A stretch of DNA of 64,000 nt from Corynebacterium pollutisoli (GCF_900177745.1 NZ_FXAR01000006.1:112808-176807); one strand, 5' to 3'; positions 53,359 to 63,417 are shown, numbered from the stretch's first letter. Notes: generated from the letters alone by a model not told the origin. Numbers and translations: made by a program.

Positions 53359-54501
53359 ATGACCTACCGGACACTGACCATGACCCTCACCGGGGCGGAA
53401 CGCCCGTTCGTGCGCTCCCTGACCTTCCGCGACGACATGACGGGCGACGAGCTGCTCGACCGCCTGTGCCTCGCGCTCGGCCGCTACCCCACCCCGGACG
53501 CGCTGTTCCGGGTCGGCGACACCTATCACGCGCGCCACGCCTACCACTTCGACCATCCCGACCTCCACGACGAGATCATCACCGGGCCGCTGCCGGAGGA
53601 GCTGTACGGGATCGACTTCCTCCTCCACCGCACCGACGGCTGGATCTTCCGCCTCGACATCGTCGACGAGCATTCCCCTCACTGGGCGCGTGACGGTGAG
53701 CAGCCGCCGGTCATCCTCCGCGACACCACACCGCTGCTGCCCGGCCCGAAACTGCGCCTGCCCGAGTTCAACGCGCTGACCCTCGCCCACGACGACCGCC
53801 CGCTCCCGCCGGATCTCGAGCGGATGATCGTCGTCGACGCCCTCGAGGGGCTGCTGACCCCGGAGGTCGCCGACGTGGAAGCCGCGATGGAGCTCTACAC
53901 CGTCCTCCGCGCGGAGGGCCGGCAGGCGGAGCTGGCCGCCCACCACCGCTTCCTCTCCGGGCTCCCCGACCGGGAGATTCTCTTCGACCTGCTGCGCCGG
54001 GCCACCTCCGACAAGCCCCCGCGGGTGACCAAGTCCGGGTACCTGCCGGTGGGGGTGGTCCGCGACCTCGTCGACACGTACCCCGCCCTCTACCCCGTCC
54101 CGCAGCGCAGGAACAGCCACTACGCCTACGGCCCGATCATCGGCACCGCCCGGGAGGCGACCACTCTCACCAGCGTGCTCGAGGTCGGCGCCGAGGCGGG
54201 CCTGCTCATCGTGGAACCGGGCGAGAGCCTCCGCGCCACGGACCTCGGTCGGACCCTGCTCACCGGGGATGGAGACACCTACCCGGACCTCCAGGCCCGC
54301 CTCCTCCGGGCCTGGATCGGCCGGCCCGTCGCGCAGGTCCCCACGGACCCGGGCGGTCGACGCCTGACCTTCCGCGAGTACCTCGACCGGCAGCGTCCGA
54401 CGGACCGGGAGATCGACGCGGACACCTACGGCCGGGTGCAGGCCCAGCACCGCCGCCCGCGGCCGGCACCCCTGCCCGTGGAGCGGGACATCCCGTTCTG
54501 A
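53359..54501 (+). CDS. Unknown protein, weak likeness to pRiA4b ORF-3-like domain
   Basis: 380 residues, no signal peptide or membrane helix. The N-terminal 120 residues (L-T-F-R-D-D-M-T-x-D-E-L-L then H-R-T-D-G-W-I-F-R-L) distantly recall the pRiA4b ORF-3-like fold found in plasmid and transposon-associated genes; this is only a visual match. The rest is not recognised. It is rightward in an otherwise leftward region and has an unusual upstream hairpin with DnaA boxes. Start ATG 53359; GGTGAGG is close upstream. Confidence 0.65.
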   Translation: MTYRTLTMTLTGAERPFVRSLTFRDDMTGDELLDRLCLALGRYPTPDALFRVGDTYHARHAYHFDHPDLHDEIITGPLPEELYGIDFLLHRTDGWIFRLDIVDEHSPHWARDGEQPPVILRDTTPLLPGPKLRLPEFNALTLAHDDRPLPPDLERMIVVDALEGLLTPEVADVEAAMELYTVLRAEGRQAELAAHHRFLSGLPDREILFDLLRRATSDKPPRVTKSGYLPVGVVRDLVDTYPALYPVPQRRNSHYAYGPIIGTAREATTLTSVLEVGAEAGLLIVEPGESLRATDLGRTLLTGDGDTYPDLQARLLRAWIGRPVAQVPTDPGGRRLTFREYLDRQRPTDREIDADTYGRVQAQHRRPRPAPLPVERDIPF

Positions 54502-54566
54502 ACCCGGATGGGGCAAGATGTGAGGTCGCAGAAACTTTCTCCCCTCCCCGGAAGGATCGCCCCGCC

Positions 54567-55316
54567 GTGACCACCCCGCTCGTCCACACCGCCGACCACG
54601 CCGAGGGCCGGGTCCGCGCGATCAAGCTGGACAACCACGCCAAGCGCAACAAACTCGATATCGCCATGTGCGACGCCATCGAGGAGGCCATGCTGGCCGC
54701 CGTGGAGGACGGGGCGCGGGTGGTGCTCCTCCACGGCGACGGCACCGTCTTCTCCGCGGGGGCCGATCTCTCCGGCGACGTCTACGCCGGCGGCTTCTAC
54801 CCGCGTCTGCTGCAGATGCTGGGCACCATCCAGACCCTGCCCATCCCGGTCGTCGCCTGGATCAACGGCCCCGCCATCGGGGCCGGCACCCAACTGTCCA
54901 TGGCCTGTGACCTGCGCGTGGTCAACGACACCGCGCTGTTCCGCGTCCCCATCGTCGACGTGGCCATCGCGCTCGACGAGGTGACGATCCGCACCCTCGA
55001 GCACCTCGTCGGCGGGTCCGTGGCCCGCGCCATGCTGTTCACCGGGGCGGCCCTGTCCGCCGAGGACGCCGTCCGCTCCGGCTACGCGGTGCAGGCCGGC
55101 GGCTTCGACGACGCCCTCGCCCTGGCCGAGCTCGTCGCGTCGAAGGCCCCGCTGACCCTGCGCCACCTCAAGTACGAGTTCGCCCACACCTCGCACTCCC
55201 CCTACACCGAGGAGCAGCGCCGGGAGGCGGCCGCCGCCGCCTGGCACTCCGCGGACGTCGCGGAGTCGCGTGCCGCCCGCGCCGAGAAGCGCACGCCGAC
55301 GTTCACCGGCCGCTGA
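54567..55316 (+). CDS. Enoyl-CoA hydratase/isomerase family protein
   Basis: 249 residues, crotonase fold. The oxyanion-hole segments F-S-A-G-A-D-L-S and N-G-P-A-I-G-A-G-T are conserved. At the usual catalytic Glu places the residues are I-V-D-V-A-I-A-L-D-E, so dehydration activity cannot be assumed. GTG 54567 follows GGAAGGA. Mtb has echA12 near this region. Acts probably on fatty or amino-acid CoA intermediates. Confidence 0.85.
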   Translation: MTTPLVHTADHAEGRVRAIKLDNHAKRNKLDIAMCDAIEEAMLAAVEDGARVVLLHGDGTVFSAGADLSGDVYAGGFYPRLLQMLGTIQTLPIPVVAWINGPAIGAGTQLSMACDLRVVNDTALFRVPIVDVAIALDEVTIRTLEHLVGGSVARAMLFTGAALSAEDAVRSGYAVQAGGFDDALALAELVASKAPLTLRHLKYEFAHTSHSPYTEEQRREAAAAAWHSADVAESRAARAEKRTPTFTGR

Positions 55317-55320
55317 CCCG

Positions 55321-55824
55321 ATGTCGATGTCCCGTCGCGTCCTCCTCGGTGCCGCCCTCGTGGTGGCGCTTCTCGGGGCGCAGCTGGCGCTGCTCGCCTG
55401 GGAGCGCAGCGACCCGGAACAGTTCGGCGTCCGGGACCGCATCCCCACCACCCCGTCCACGTCATACACCCCGGCACCCACCGACGAGGTGGAGATCCTC
55501 TCCGCCCGCCCCGACTACCGGGAGCTGCGCCACCGCGTCGAGGACATGCGGGACCGCTACCGGGAGGAACCCGCCACCACCGACGAGGACTACCACCGGA
55601 CCTTCCTCTACCTGCTCGCCGACCAGCTCGGGGCGATGCGCTTCGAGGCGAATCGGGGCGGCACCGCGCGCCAACACGAGCGGACGCTGCGCGAACGGCG
55701 GGAGAAGATCGAGGAGCTGGAACGCCGCTACCTCAACAGCGAGCCCCTGGGCAGCGGGATGCGCATCCACCGCCCGGACGGCACCGTCTTCGAGCACGAC
55801 GGCCGCCCGCACACCGCGGGCTGA
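55321..55824 (+). CDS. Membrane-anchored coiled-coil protein of unknown function
   Basis: 167 residues. One N-terminal hydrophobic helix (about 7-27) serves as anchor or signal; the rest is hydrophilic and Arg/Glu-rich with a likely coiled coil at about 115-140 (R-E-R-R-E-K-I-E-E-L-E-R-R). A second in-frame ATG at 55327 is possible. It starts 5 nt after the hydratase stop and converges on rsmB. Not recognised. Confidence 0.7.
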   Translation: MSMSRRVLLGAALVVALLGAQLALLAWERSDPEQFGVRDRIPTTPSTSYTPAPTDEVEILSARPDYRELRHRVEDMRDRYREEPATTDEDYHRTFLYLLADQLGAMRFEANRGGTARQHERTLRERREKIEELERRYLNSEPLGSGMRIHRPDGTVFEHDGRPHTAG

Positions 55825-55834
55825 CCGCCGGGAA

Positions 55835-57295
55835 CTACTGCGCCTGCCCGGCCTTGCGCAGCACCGCGAAGAACATGGCGTCGGTGCCGTGGCGGTGGGG
55901 CCACATCTGCACGCTCCGGTGCGAACCGACGTCCTCCATCGGGGCCACGAGGCCGTGGGCGTCGAGTTCCTCGGCACCGAGCTCCGCGACCGCCCGGTCG
56001 ACGACGGCCCGGGTCTCCCGCAGATCCGGCGAACACGTCGAATAGACGACGACACCCCCGGGCCGCACCAGTTCCAGGGCGGAGGCCAGCAGCTCGTACT
56101 GCAACGGCGCCAGGCCGGCGATGTCACCCTCGGCCTTGCGCCAGCGGGCCTCCGGGCGGCGCCGCAGGGCGCCGAGGCCGGAGCAGGGGGCGTCGACGAG
56201 CACGCGGTCGTAGCCGGGGGTCAGCCCCGGGGAACGGCCGTCGGCCACGTGGACGGTGACGGGCAGGTCACGGGTGGTCTTCTCGACGAGCTTGGCGCGG
56301 TGCGGGGAAACCTCGACGGCGTCGACGTGGGCGGCGTCGATACGCGCGAGGGCGCCCATGAGCGCGGCCTTGCCGCCGGGGCCGGCACACAGGTCGAGCC
56401 AGCGGCCGCCGTCCGGCCCGTCGAGGGGGGCCTCGACGACGGCGCGGGCGATGAGCTGCGAGCCCTCGTCCTGCACGGCGGCCAGCCCCTCACGGACGGG
56501 CTCGAGGTCACCGGGGTCGCCGGAGGCGAGGTGCACGGCATAGGGTGAGTAGGTGCCCTCCTCACCGCCGGTCATGAGCGCGAGCTCCTCCGCGGAGATC
56601 TCACCGGGGCGGGCGACGAGGTGGACGGTGGGGCGCTCGGAGTCGGCCCCGAGGGCCGCGTCGAGGTCGCCGAGGCCGAGGACCCGGGAGAACGACTGCG
56701 CGATCCACTCCGGGTGCGCGTTGCGGAACGCGGCGGCCGCGATCTCCCCGGGCGGGGTGAGCTTCTCGATCCACGCCGCGGGCTTCGTCCGCGAGATGGT
56801 GCGCATGATGCCGTTGGCGAAACCCTTGGCCTTCTCCTGCCCGGCCGCCTCCACCAGACGCACCGTCGTGTCGACCGCGGCGTGCGGCTCCACCCGCGTG
56901 TACAGCAGCTGGTAGGCGCCGAGGCGCAGCGCATCGAGCACCTCCGGGGCGATCTGGTCGAGCCCGCGGGAGGAGCACTCCGCGATGACCGCGTCGAGCA
57001 CCCCGAGGGTGCGCAGCGTGCCGTAGGTGATCTCCGTGGTGAACGCCGCATCCCGGTCGGTGATGTTCCGCTCGCGTAACATGCGCGGCAGGATGAGGTT
57101 GGCGTAGGCGTCGTCCTCCCGGACACGGGTGAGCACGTCAAAGGCCAGCAGACGCGGCTTATCGACGCCCGCCGTGTTCCGCCGGGGCTTCTGCGACTTC
57201 TGCGACTTCTGGGGCTTCTGCGCCCTCTGCTTCGGGGCCTGCTTCGCCGGCTCCTGTCGGCTGGACCTGGCGCGGGACCGGAATCCTCCGCTCAT
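55835..57295 (-). CDS. rsmB: 16S rRNA m5C967 methyltransferase (Fmu/RsmB)
   Basis: 486 residues. A basic tail of about 40 residues (encoded by 9-bp tandem repeats) precedes a NusB-like domain (about 45-190) and a SAM-dependent methyltransferase with [18 protein letters not shown] and the second Cys in Y-S-T-C-S. ATG 57295 overlaps the fmt stop as ATGA. Contains a CTTATCGACGCCC copy. Confidence 0.94.
   Translation of the reverse strand: MSGGFRSRARSSRQEPAKQAPKQRAQKPQKSQKSQKPRRNTAGVDKPRLLAFDVLTRVREDDAYANLILPRMLRERNITDRDAAFTTEITYGTLRTLGVLDAVIAECSSRGLDQIAPEVLDALRLGAYQLLYTRVEPHAAVDTTVRLVEAAGQEKAKGFANGIMRTISRTKPAAWIEKLTPPGEIAAAAFRNAHPEWIAQSFSRVLGLGDLDAALGADSERPTVHLVARPGEISAEELALMTGGEEGTYSPYAVHLASGDPGDLEPVREGLAAVQDEGSQLIARAVVEAPLDGPDGGRWLDLCAGPGGKAALMGALARIDAAHVDAVEVSPHRAKLVEKTTRDLPVTVHVADGRSPGLTPGYDRVLVDAPCSGLGALRRRPEARWRKAEGDIAGLAPLQYELLASALELVRPGGVVVYSTCSPDLRETRAVVDRAVAELGAEELDAHGLVAPMEDVGSHRSVQMWPHRHGTDAMFFAVLRKAGQAQ
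57158..57170 (+). repeat. CTTATCGACGCCC motif copy 3
   Basis: Exact 13-mer; the gene strand reads as A-G-V-D-K in rsmB. Confidence 0.6.
57181..57225. repeat. 9-bp tandem repeat in the rsmB N-terminal tail
   Basis: About four copies based on TTCTGCGAC, encoding a Lys/Ser/Gln-rich repeat (Q-K-S-Q-K-S-Q-K). Copy number changes would keep the frame. Confidence 0.6.
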
Positions 57296-58236
57296 TCGAA
57301 GCTCACCTTCTCCCCTGCCTGGAGGGCCGCGTTGCCGCGGGCCCAGTCGGCGGCGTTCATCATCTTCTTGCCCGGCGGTTGCGCCTGCCCGAGGACGACC
57401 GCCCCGGTGCCGGTGCCGACGAGCACCTCGTTCTTGCGCACCTCGATCTCGCCGGGGGCCAGGTCGGCGTCGGCTCCGAGGGTGACGGGGCCGACCTTGA
57501 CGCGGTCGTCGGCAAGCATCGTCCACGCGCCGGGCCCCGGGGTGTGCGCCCGGATGTGGCGGTCGACGGCGAAGTCGGGCTGCGACCAGTCGACGCGCGC
57601 GTCCTCGGTGGTGATCTTGGGGGCGTAGGTCGCCTCACCGGTCTGCGGCTGCGGGACCAGCGCCCCGGCCGCGAGGCCGTCCATGGTGGCGGTGAGCAGA
57701 TCCGCACCGGAGTAGGCGAGGCGGGTGAGCAGGTCGTCGGCGGTGTCGGTGCCGCGGATCTCCTCGGTGACCGTGCCCAGGACCGGGCCGGTGTCGAGGC
57801 CCTCCTCGATGCGGAAGGTGGCGGCACCGGTGATGTCGTCGCCCGCGCGGATGGCGGCCTGCACCGGAGCAGCACCCCGCCACGCCGGGAGCAGGGAGAA
57901 GTGCAGGTTGATCCAGCCGTGGGTGGGCAGGTCGAGCAGATCGGCGGGGATGAGGTTGCCGTAGGCGACGACCGGGATGGCGTCGGGGGCCAGCTCGGCG
58001 AGGCGGGCGCGAATGGCGGCGCCGTCCTCCGTGCCGTCCTTGAGCGTGGTCGGGGTGAGCACCTCGATGCCGTGCTCGCGCGCCAGGGCGCTCACGGGCG
58101 AGGGATGCAGGGTGCGGCCGCGGCCCCGACGGGCGTCGGGACGCGTGAGCACCGCGACGACCTCATGATCCGAGGCCAGCAGCCTCTCCAGGGCGACGAC
58201 AGCGGGTTCCGGGGTACCGGCGAAAATCAGGCGCAT
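57292..58236 (-). CDS. fmt: Methionyl-tRNA formyltransferase
   Basis: 314 residues. Formyl-folate binding site [15 protein letters not shown] at about 107 and the start [10 protein letters not shown] are typical. Formylates initiator tRNA; the partner def lies 9 nt upstream. Overlaps rsmB by 4 nt. Confidence 0.96.
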   Translation of the reverse strand: MRLIFAGTPEPAVVALERLLASDHEVVAVLTRPDARRGRGRTLHPSPVSALAREHGIEVLTPTTLKDGTEDGAAIRARLAELAPDAIPVVAYGNLIPADLLDLPTHGWINLHFSLLPAWRGAAPVQAAIRAGDDITGAATFRIEEGLDTGPVLGTVTEEIRGTDTADDLLTRLAYSGADLLTATMDGLAAGALVPQPQTGEATYAPKITTEDARVDWSQPDFAVDRHIRAHTPGPGAWTMLADDRVKVGPVTLGADADLAPGEIEVRKNEVLVGTGTGAVVLGQAQPPGKKMMNAADWARGNAALQAGEKVSFE

Positions 58237-58245
58237 GCCTCTCCT

Positions 58246-58755
58246 TTACTTGTTGAACCACTCGGAGGTACGGATGGTGGCCATCGCTTCCTTGCGCAGC
58301 TCCGGGGTGAGCCGCCGGAGGAAGAGCACGCCGTCCAGATGGTCGGTCTCGTGCTGGATGCAGCGGGCCATGAGCCCGGAGGCGACCATGGCGAGCGGAT
58401 TACCGTCGACGTCGACGCCGGTGACGCGCACCGTCTCGTGGCGCTGCGTGTCGGCGGAGACGTCCGGGATGGACAAGCAGCCCTCCGGCCCCAGCTGCAT
58501 CTCCTCGCCGACGGGCTCCCACACGGGGTTGATGATGTGGCCGCGCAGGCCGTCCTCGATGTGGCTGCAGTCGTAGACGAAGACGCGGCGGGTCAGGCCG
58601 ATCTGGTTGGCGGCCAGGCCGACGCCGCCGGCCTCGTCCATCGTCTCGAGCATGTCCTCGACGAGGACACGCAGGGAATCATCGAACTCGGTGATCTCGT
58701 CCGACCGGGTCGTCAGGACGGGATCACCGAACAGGCGGATCTCGCGGAGTGTCAT
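58246..58755 (-). CDS. def: Peptide deformylase
   Basis: 169 residues. All three metal/active-site motifs are present: G-V-G-L-A-A-N-Q-I-G, E-G-C-L-S-I-P and Q-H-E-T-D-H-L-D-G. Removes the formyl group from new proteins. ATG 58755 is leaderless. Confidence 0.97.
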   Translation of the reverse strand: MTLREIRLFGDPVLTTRSDEITEFDDSLRVLVEDMLETMDEAGGVGLAANQIGLTRRVFVYDCSHIEDGLRGHIINPVWEPVGEEMQLGPEGCLSIPDVSADTQRHETVRVTGVDVDGNPLAMVASGLMARCIQHETDHLDGVLFLRRLTPELRKEAMATIRTSEWFNK

Positions 58756-58762
58756 GGGGAAC

Positions 58763-58768
58763 AGTCTA
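58763..58768 (-). promoter_or_regulatory. Leaderless-type -10 for def
   Basis: Read leftward, TAGACT ends 7 nt before ATG 58755. It likely drives def-fmt-rsmB. Confidence 0.6.
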
Positions 58769-58779
58769 CGTCCCCGTCA

Positions 58780-60789
58780 TCAGCCGATATGGACGGGATC
58801 AACCTGGATCCGCAGCGGCAGGTCCTCCCGCCGCCCGGCCTTGGCCACCACCGCCGCCCGCAGGGAACGCCCCAGGCCGGAGCGGGGCCCCAGCGGGGCG
58901 CGCAGGAGGAGCCGCTGGGGCGGGCCGTGCTTCGCCTCGTCGTAGTCGCCGGGCAGGGTGACACCCGGGGGCAGGTCAACGGGCCCGAGAACCTCGACAC
59001 CCGGGGGCAGGTCCGCGTGCTCCCGGAAGGCGTCGAGGGCGGCGTTCGCCCCGTCGACGGCGGCCATGTGGACGGCCGGGGGAAAGCCGACGTCCCGCCG
59101 CTGGGCGAGTTCCCGCGCCGCCGCGCCCACCATGTCCCAGCGGATGAAGGACTGCACCACCGGCAGACCCGGGTCGGCGACAACGACCACCTCCCCGCTC
59201 CGGAACGCGGGCGCGACGAGGGTGGCCACCGCCGCCCACTTCGCCAGGGTGTCCTCGGTGGCCCGCAGGTCCTGGCGCCCGAGCAGCGCCCACGTGTCGA
59301 GCAGCACGCCGGCCCCGTAGGTCGCCCGGGGTTCCGCACCGGGCGTGGCCACGACGAGGGCCTTCCCCTGCGGCACGGTGTCGAGCACCCGGTTCCCGCC
59401 CGAGGTGATCACCCGCACCCCCGGGAAGGCGCGGCCCAGCTCTTCGGCGGTGCGGTCGGCGCCGAGGACGACGGCGCGCAACTTCACCGAACCGCATTCC
59501 CCGCAGCGGTGGCGGGCGTCGGGGGCGCCGCACCAGCGGCAGGTGGGCACGCCGGCGTCGGTGCCCGCGGGCAGGCCGAGCGGACCGTTGCACTGCCGGC
59601 AGCGGGCGGGGGCGCGGCAGGAACCACAGGCCAGAGTGGGTACGTAGCCCTTGCGGGGCACCTGCACCAGGGCGGGTTCGCCACGGTCGAGCGCCCCGCG
59701 CAACGCCTCGAAGGCGATCTTCGGCAGCCGCGCGGAGGCCGCCAGGGGGTCGCGTTCCAGCTCGAAGTCGGAGTCGCCGACGGCCCGGATGAGCGGCGCT
59801 TTCCGACGCACCGTCTCCCGCGCCGCCACCAGTCCGTGCGCCCATCCCGATTCGACGAGGAGCTGGGCCTCCGCCGAACGCGTGTGCCCGGCGAGGATGA
59901 GGGAGCAGCCCTCCTGGGCGCTGCGGGTGGTGAGCACCTCCCGCGCGTGGACGTAGGGGGCACGGGGGTCGACGAGGTTGTCGTCGCCGTCGTGGAGGAT
60001 GACCGCCAGACGCAGGTCCTCCACCGGAGCGAACGCCGCCGAGCGCGTGCCGATGACCAGGCGTCCCTGCCCCGCCAGCACCGACAGGAATCGCCGGTAG
60101 CGGGCCTGCGGGCCCTGCGCCGCAGTGAGTACGGTGATCTGCTTGGCTCCCACCAGCTCCCGCAGCGCCGCCTCCAGCGTATCGACGTCCCGCTGGTCCG
60201 GCACCACGATGAGCGCCCCGCCGCCGTCGATGACCACCTTCACCGCCAGGGCGGCCAGGGCGTCGGCCCACGAATCCCCGGGCGCGATCTGCCACACCGC
60301 CCGCGCCGTCTGCCCGGCCAGCACCGCGTCGACGAAGGACTGCCCGTACTCGTAGGCGGCCCACGCCGACAGGTCCGGCTCCCCCGCCTCCCCCAGATCC
60401 TCCCACGGGACGGACACGTCGGCCTCCTCCGCGCGGGCGTGCCGGGACGGCACGGCCGCGCGGACGAGATCGGAACGATTGCCGGCATAGCGGTCGGCGA
60501 GGGCGTCGATAAGCGCGGCCGTCCGGGGCGGGTAGACGACATCCGGGGAGATGATCCGCTCGATCCAGCTGAGCTGCCCCTCATGATCCGTGTGCGCGAC
60601 ACGCTCCAGCAGCAGCGCGTCGACGAGGCGACCGGCGAAGCGGATGCGCACCCGCACGCCCGGCTGGGCGATGGCGTCAAGATCCGCGGGCACCCGGTAG
60701 TCGAAGGGACGGTCGAGGTGCGCCAGGCCCAGTAACGGCAGAACCCGCGCCACCGGCAGGTGCTCTGCGGGGACGCGGGGGGAGGCCAT
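58780..60789 (-). CDS. priA: PriA-like primosome protein lacking helicase motifs
   Basis: 669 residues. The N-terminal 3'-end binding domain and the zinc Cys clusters (C-G-S-C-R-A-P-A-R-C-R-Q-C, C-R-W-C, C-G-E-C) are kept. The Walker A loop is missing (A-P-G-D-S-W-A-D in its place) and DEEH is replaced by H-D-G-D, so ATP-driven unwinding is unlikely. Loss of the helicase motif is known for actinobacterial PriA. Start ATG 60789 is leaderless; a longer frame runs into metK. Confidence 0.92.
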   Translation of the reverse strand: MASPRVPAEHLPVARVLPLLGLAHLDRPFDYRVPADLDAIAQPGVRVRIRFAGRLVDALLLERVAHTDHEGQLSWIERIISPDVVYPPRTAALIDALADRYAGNRSDLVRAAVPSRHARAEEADVSVPWEDLGEAGEPDLSAWAAYEYGQSFVDAVLAGQTARAVWQIAPGDSWADALAALAVKVVIDGGGALIVVPDQRDVDTLEAALRELVGAKQITVLTAAQGPQARYRRFLSVLAGQGRLVIGTRSAAFAPVEDLRLAVILHDGDDNLVDPRAPYVHAREVLTTRSAQEGCSLILAGHTRSAEAQLLVESGWAHGLVAARETVRRKAPLIRAVGDSDFELERDPLAASARLPKIAFEALRGALDRGEPALVQVPRKGYVPTLACGSCRAPARCRQCNGPLGLPAGTDAGVPTCRWCGAPDARHRCGECGSVKLRAVVLGADRTAEELGRAFPGVRVITSGGNRVLDTVPQGKALVVATPGAEPRATYGAGVLLDTWALLGRQDLRATEDTLAKWAAVATLVAPAFRSGEVVVVADPGLPVVQSFIRWDMVGAAARELAQRRDVGFPPAVHMAAVDGANAALDAFREHADLPPGVEVLGPVDLPPGVTLPGDYDEAKHGPPQRLLLRAPLGPRSGLGRSLRAAVVAKAGRREDLPLRIQVDPVHIG
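60501..60513 (-). repeat. CTTATCGACGCCC motif copy 4
   Basis: Exact 13-mer on the gene strand of priA, reading as A-L-I-D-A-L and using the rare Leu codon CTT. Confidence 0.6.
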
Positions 60790-60796
60790 GCCGACC

Positions 60797-60802
60797 ACTC
60801 TA
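60797..60802 (-). promoter_or_regulatory. Leaderless-type -10 for priA
   Basis: Read leftward, TAGAGT ends 7 nt before ATG 60789, overlapping the end of metK. Confidence 0.5.
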
Positions 60803-62062
60803 GCCGTCGATCGCGGCCTTGAGCTGGTCCACCCGGTTGGTGCGCTCCCACGGCAGATCCAGGTCGAGGCGACCGAAATGACCGTAGGCGGCGGTCTGAC
60901 GGTAGATCGGCTGCAGCAGGTCGAGCTCGCGGATGATCGCGGCCGGACGCAGGTCGAAGACCTCCTCGACGGCACCCTGGATGTCGGCGTCCGTCAGACC
61001 CTGCGCGGCGGTGCCGAACGTCTCCACGTACAGGCCCACCGGCTTCGCGCGGCCGATGGCGTAGGCCACCTGGACCTCGACGCGCTCGGCCAGACCGGCG
61101 GCGACGATGTTCTTCGCCACCCAGCGCATGGCGTACGCGGCGGAACGGTCCACCTTCGACGGATCCTTGCCGGAGAACGCGCCGCCGCCGTGGCGGGCCA
61201 TGCCGCCGTACGTGTCGACGATGATCTTGCGGCCCGTCAGACCCGCATCACCCATCGGGCCGCCGAGAATGAAGGACCCGGAGGGGTTGACGAGGAGGGT
61301 GAGCTCGTCGTCGACCATGTCGGTGATCCCCGCGTCGGCGACGACCCAGTCGAGGACGTGCTCGCGCAGCTGCTCCGCCAGCCACTCCTGGGACACGTCG
61401 CGGTCGTGCTGCGTGGAGATGACCACCGTGTCGAGGCGGACCGGTCGGTCCTGCTCGTCGTACGCGAACGTCACCTGGGTCTTGCCGTCCGGGCGCAGAT
61501 GCGGGACGATGCCCTCCTTGCGCACCTGGGTGAGGCGGCGCGCGAGACGGTGCGCCAGCGCGATCGGCAGCGGCATGAACTCCGCGGTCTCGTTGCTGGC
61601 GTAACCGAACATGAGGCCCTGGTCGCCGGCGCCCGCGCGGTCGTCCTCGTCGATCTCCTCGCCCTCGAGGATGGAACGAACCTCGTGGGAGGTGTCCACG
61701 CCGTGGCCGATCTCCGGGGACTGCTCACCGATGGCGATGTTGACGCCGCAGGTCGTACCGTCGAAACCCACCTCGGAGGAGGTGAAACCGATGTCGACGA
61801 GGGTCTTGCGCACCAGCTGCGGGATCTCCACGTAACCGGAGGTGCGCACCTCACCGACCACGTGCACCTGGCCGGTGGTCACCAGCGTCTCCACGGCGAC
61901 ACGCGCCGACGGATCCTGCTCGAGCATGGCGTCGAGAATCGTGTCGGAGATGGCGTCGCAGATCTTGTCCGGATGCCCCTCGGTGACGGACTCGCTGGTG
62001 AACAGACGGATGGTGGCGGGCTTGTCGAAGGCCACCTGCGTGGTGGCGGGATTCTCAGTCAC
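60800..62062 (-). CDS. metK: S-adenosylmethionine synthetase
   Basis: 420 residues. G-H-P-D-K-I-C-D at about 29, [11 protein letters not shown] and G-G-G-A-F-S-G-K-D are the ATP/Met-site motifs. Makes SAM from methionine and ATP. GTG 62062 has AAGGAT at 7 nt. A TTGACC-18-TATATT promoter overlaps an McbR operator, so expression should respond to sulphur metabolism. Confidence 0.97.
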   Translation of the reverse strand: MTENPATTQVAFDKPATIRLFTSESVTEGHPDKICDAISDTILDAMLEQDPSARVAVETLVTTGQVHVVGEVRTSGYVEIPQLVRKTLVDIGFTSSEVGFDGTTCGVNIAIGEQSPEIGHGVDTSHEVRSILEGEEIDEDDRAGAGDQGLMFGYASNETAEFMPLPIALAHRLARRLTQVRKEGIVPHLRPDGKTQVTFAYDEQDRPVRLDTVVISTQHDRDVSQEWLAEQLREHVLDWVVADAGITDMVDDELTLLVNPSGSFILGGPMGDAGLTGRKIIVDTYGGMARHGGGAFSGKDPSKVDRSAAYAMRWVAKNIVAAGLAERVEVQVAYAIGRAKPVGLYVETFGTAAQGLTDADIQGAVEEVFDLRPAAIIRELDLLQPIYRQTAAYGHFGRLDLDLPWERTNRVDQLKAAIDG

Positions 62063-62103
62063 GGGCTGATCCTTGTCGGCGTTAATCAATGATACGACCG
62101 CCC

Positions 62104-62133
62104 AATATAGACCAAGCTGTCTGTGTCGGTCAA
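62104..62133 (-). promoter_or_regulatory. metK promoter
   Basis: Read leftward: TTGACC (62133-62128), 18-bp spacer, TATATT (62109-62104). The -35 overlaps the coaBC stop codon. Confidence 0.75.
62108..62123. promoter_or_regulatory. McbR operator at metK
   Basis: TAGAC-CAAGCT-GTCTG matches the McbR consensus TAGAC-N6-GTCTA with one mismatch and overlaps the -10. McbR, a TetR-type regulator, represses methionine/cysteine genes in C. glutamicum and is relieved by S-adenosylhomocysteine. Confidence 0.75.
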
Positions 62134-63371
62134 TTGCGCAGCTTATCGACGCCCGCCAGAATCCGCGCCGCCACCACATGCTTCGACCCGTCCGGAACCT
62201 CCTCGACACTGCCGTCCGCCCCGAGCAGCCACCCCTGATTCCGGGCCTGCCCGAACACCTTGCCCTCCCCCACCTCGTTCGCCATGAGCAGGTCACAGCC
62301 CTTGCGCCGCAGCTTCGCCTGCGCGAACTCGAGGGCGGAGGTGTCGGCGTCGCCCGTCTCGGCGGCGAACCCGACAATCGTCGTGCCGACCGGGACCGCG
62401 CCCTGCCGCCGCTGTTCGACGGTGGTGGCCAGAATGTCCGGATTCTCGACCAGCTCCACCGTCATCAGCGCCGCATCATCCTGCCCCTTCTTCATCTTCG
62501 CCCCCGCCTCGCTCACCGGGCGGAAATCGGCGACGGCCGCCGCCATGATGATGACATCCTGTTCGGGGGCCCGCTTCTCGACAACCCCCGCCATCTCCCG
62601 CGCACTCGTCACCCGGTGAATACGCGCCCCCGAAGGGGTCGGCAGATCGTCGGTGGCACCGGCGACGATGGTGACCTCCGCGCCGCGGTGCGCCGCGATC
62701 TCCGCCAGGGCGAACCCCTGCCGCCCCGAAGAGCGGTTGCCCAGGAAACGCACCGGATCGAGGTTCTCCTGCGTGCCGCCCGCGGTGATGAGCACCTTCC
62801 GGCCCCGCCAGTCGGGCGTGAGGTCCGCCCCGTCGAGGACCGCGCGGACGAGCTCCGCGATCTGGTCCGGCTCCGGCAGGCGGCCGGGGCCGGTGTCCTT
62901 GCCGGTGAGACGTCCGTGGGCGGGTTCGAGGACGATGACGCCCCGCTCCCGCAGGGTCGCCACGTTCGCCTGGGTGGCCGGGTTCCACCACATCTCCGTG
63001 TGCATCGCCGGGACGACGATGACCGGGCACGTCGCCACGAGCACCGTCGCCGTGAGCAGGTCATCCGCCCGGCCGGCCACCAGGCGGGCCATGACGTCGG
63101 CGGTCGCGGGGGCGATGACGACGGCGTCCGCCTCCTGGCCGACCCGCACGTGCTGCACCTCGTCGACCGCGTCGAAGACGGTGGTGGACACCGGATGGCC
63201 GCTGAGGGCCTCGAAAGTGGCGGCCCCGACGAAATTGAGGGCGCTCGGGGTGGGCACGACGCGTACGTCATCCCCCGCCTCCTTGAGGTCCCGCACCAGG
63301 TGACACGCCTTGTAGGCGGCGATTCCCCCGGACACTCCGACGACGATGCGACGCGGCTGATTCTCACTCAT
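62130..63371 (-). CDS. coaBC: Bifunctional phosphopantothenoylcysteine decarboxylase/ligase
   Basis: 413 residues. CoaC half: [11 protein letters not shown] at the start and P-A-M-H-T-E-M-W near 125; CoaB half from about 185: [11 protein letters not shown] and G-N-R-S-S-G-R-Q-G. Joins cysteine to phosphopantothenate and decarboxylates it for CoA synthesis. ATG 63371 is leaderless. The last codons carry a CTTATCGACGCCC copy. Confidence 0.96.
   Translation of the reverse strand: MSENQPRRIVVGVSGGIAAYKACHLVRDLKEAGDDVRVVPTPSALNFVGAATFEALSGHPVSTTVFDAVDEVQHVRVGQEADAVVIAPATADVMARLVAGRADDLLTATVLVATCPVIVVPAMHTEMWWNPATQANVATLRERGVIVLEPAHGRLTGKDTGPGRLPEPDQIAELVRAVLDGADLTPDWRGRKVLITAGGTQENLDPVRFLGNRSSGRQGFALAEIAAHRGAEVTIVAGATDDLPTPSGARIHRVTSAREMAGVVEKRAPEQDVIIMAAAVADFRPVSEAGAKMKKGQDDAALMTVELVENPDILATTVEQRRQGAVPVGTTIVGFAAETGDADTSALEFAQAKLRRKGCDLLMANEVGEGKVFGQARNQGWLLGADGSVEEVPDGSKHVVAARILAGVDKLRN
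62142..62154 (+). repeat. CTTATCGACGCCC motif copy 5
   Basis: Exact 13-mer at the end of coaBC, where the gene strand encodes A-G-V-D-K-L. Confidence 0.6.
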
Positions 63372-63378
63372 GGATCCG

Positions 63379-63384
63379 ACTCTA
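63379..63384 (-). promoter_or_regulatory. Leaderless-type -10 for coaBC
   Basis: Read leftward, TAGAGT ends 7 nt before ATG 63371. Confidence 0.5.
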
Positions 63385-63417
63385 CGTCAAGGGCGGGGTT
63401 CGGCGGGACGGCCGTTT

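Noticed and set aside
57379..60735. 1118-codon open frame opposite fmt, def and priA
   Set aside because: Spans three real genes on the other strand and has the composition of a GC-skew shadow.
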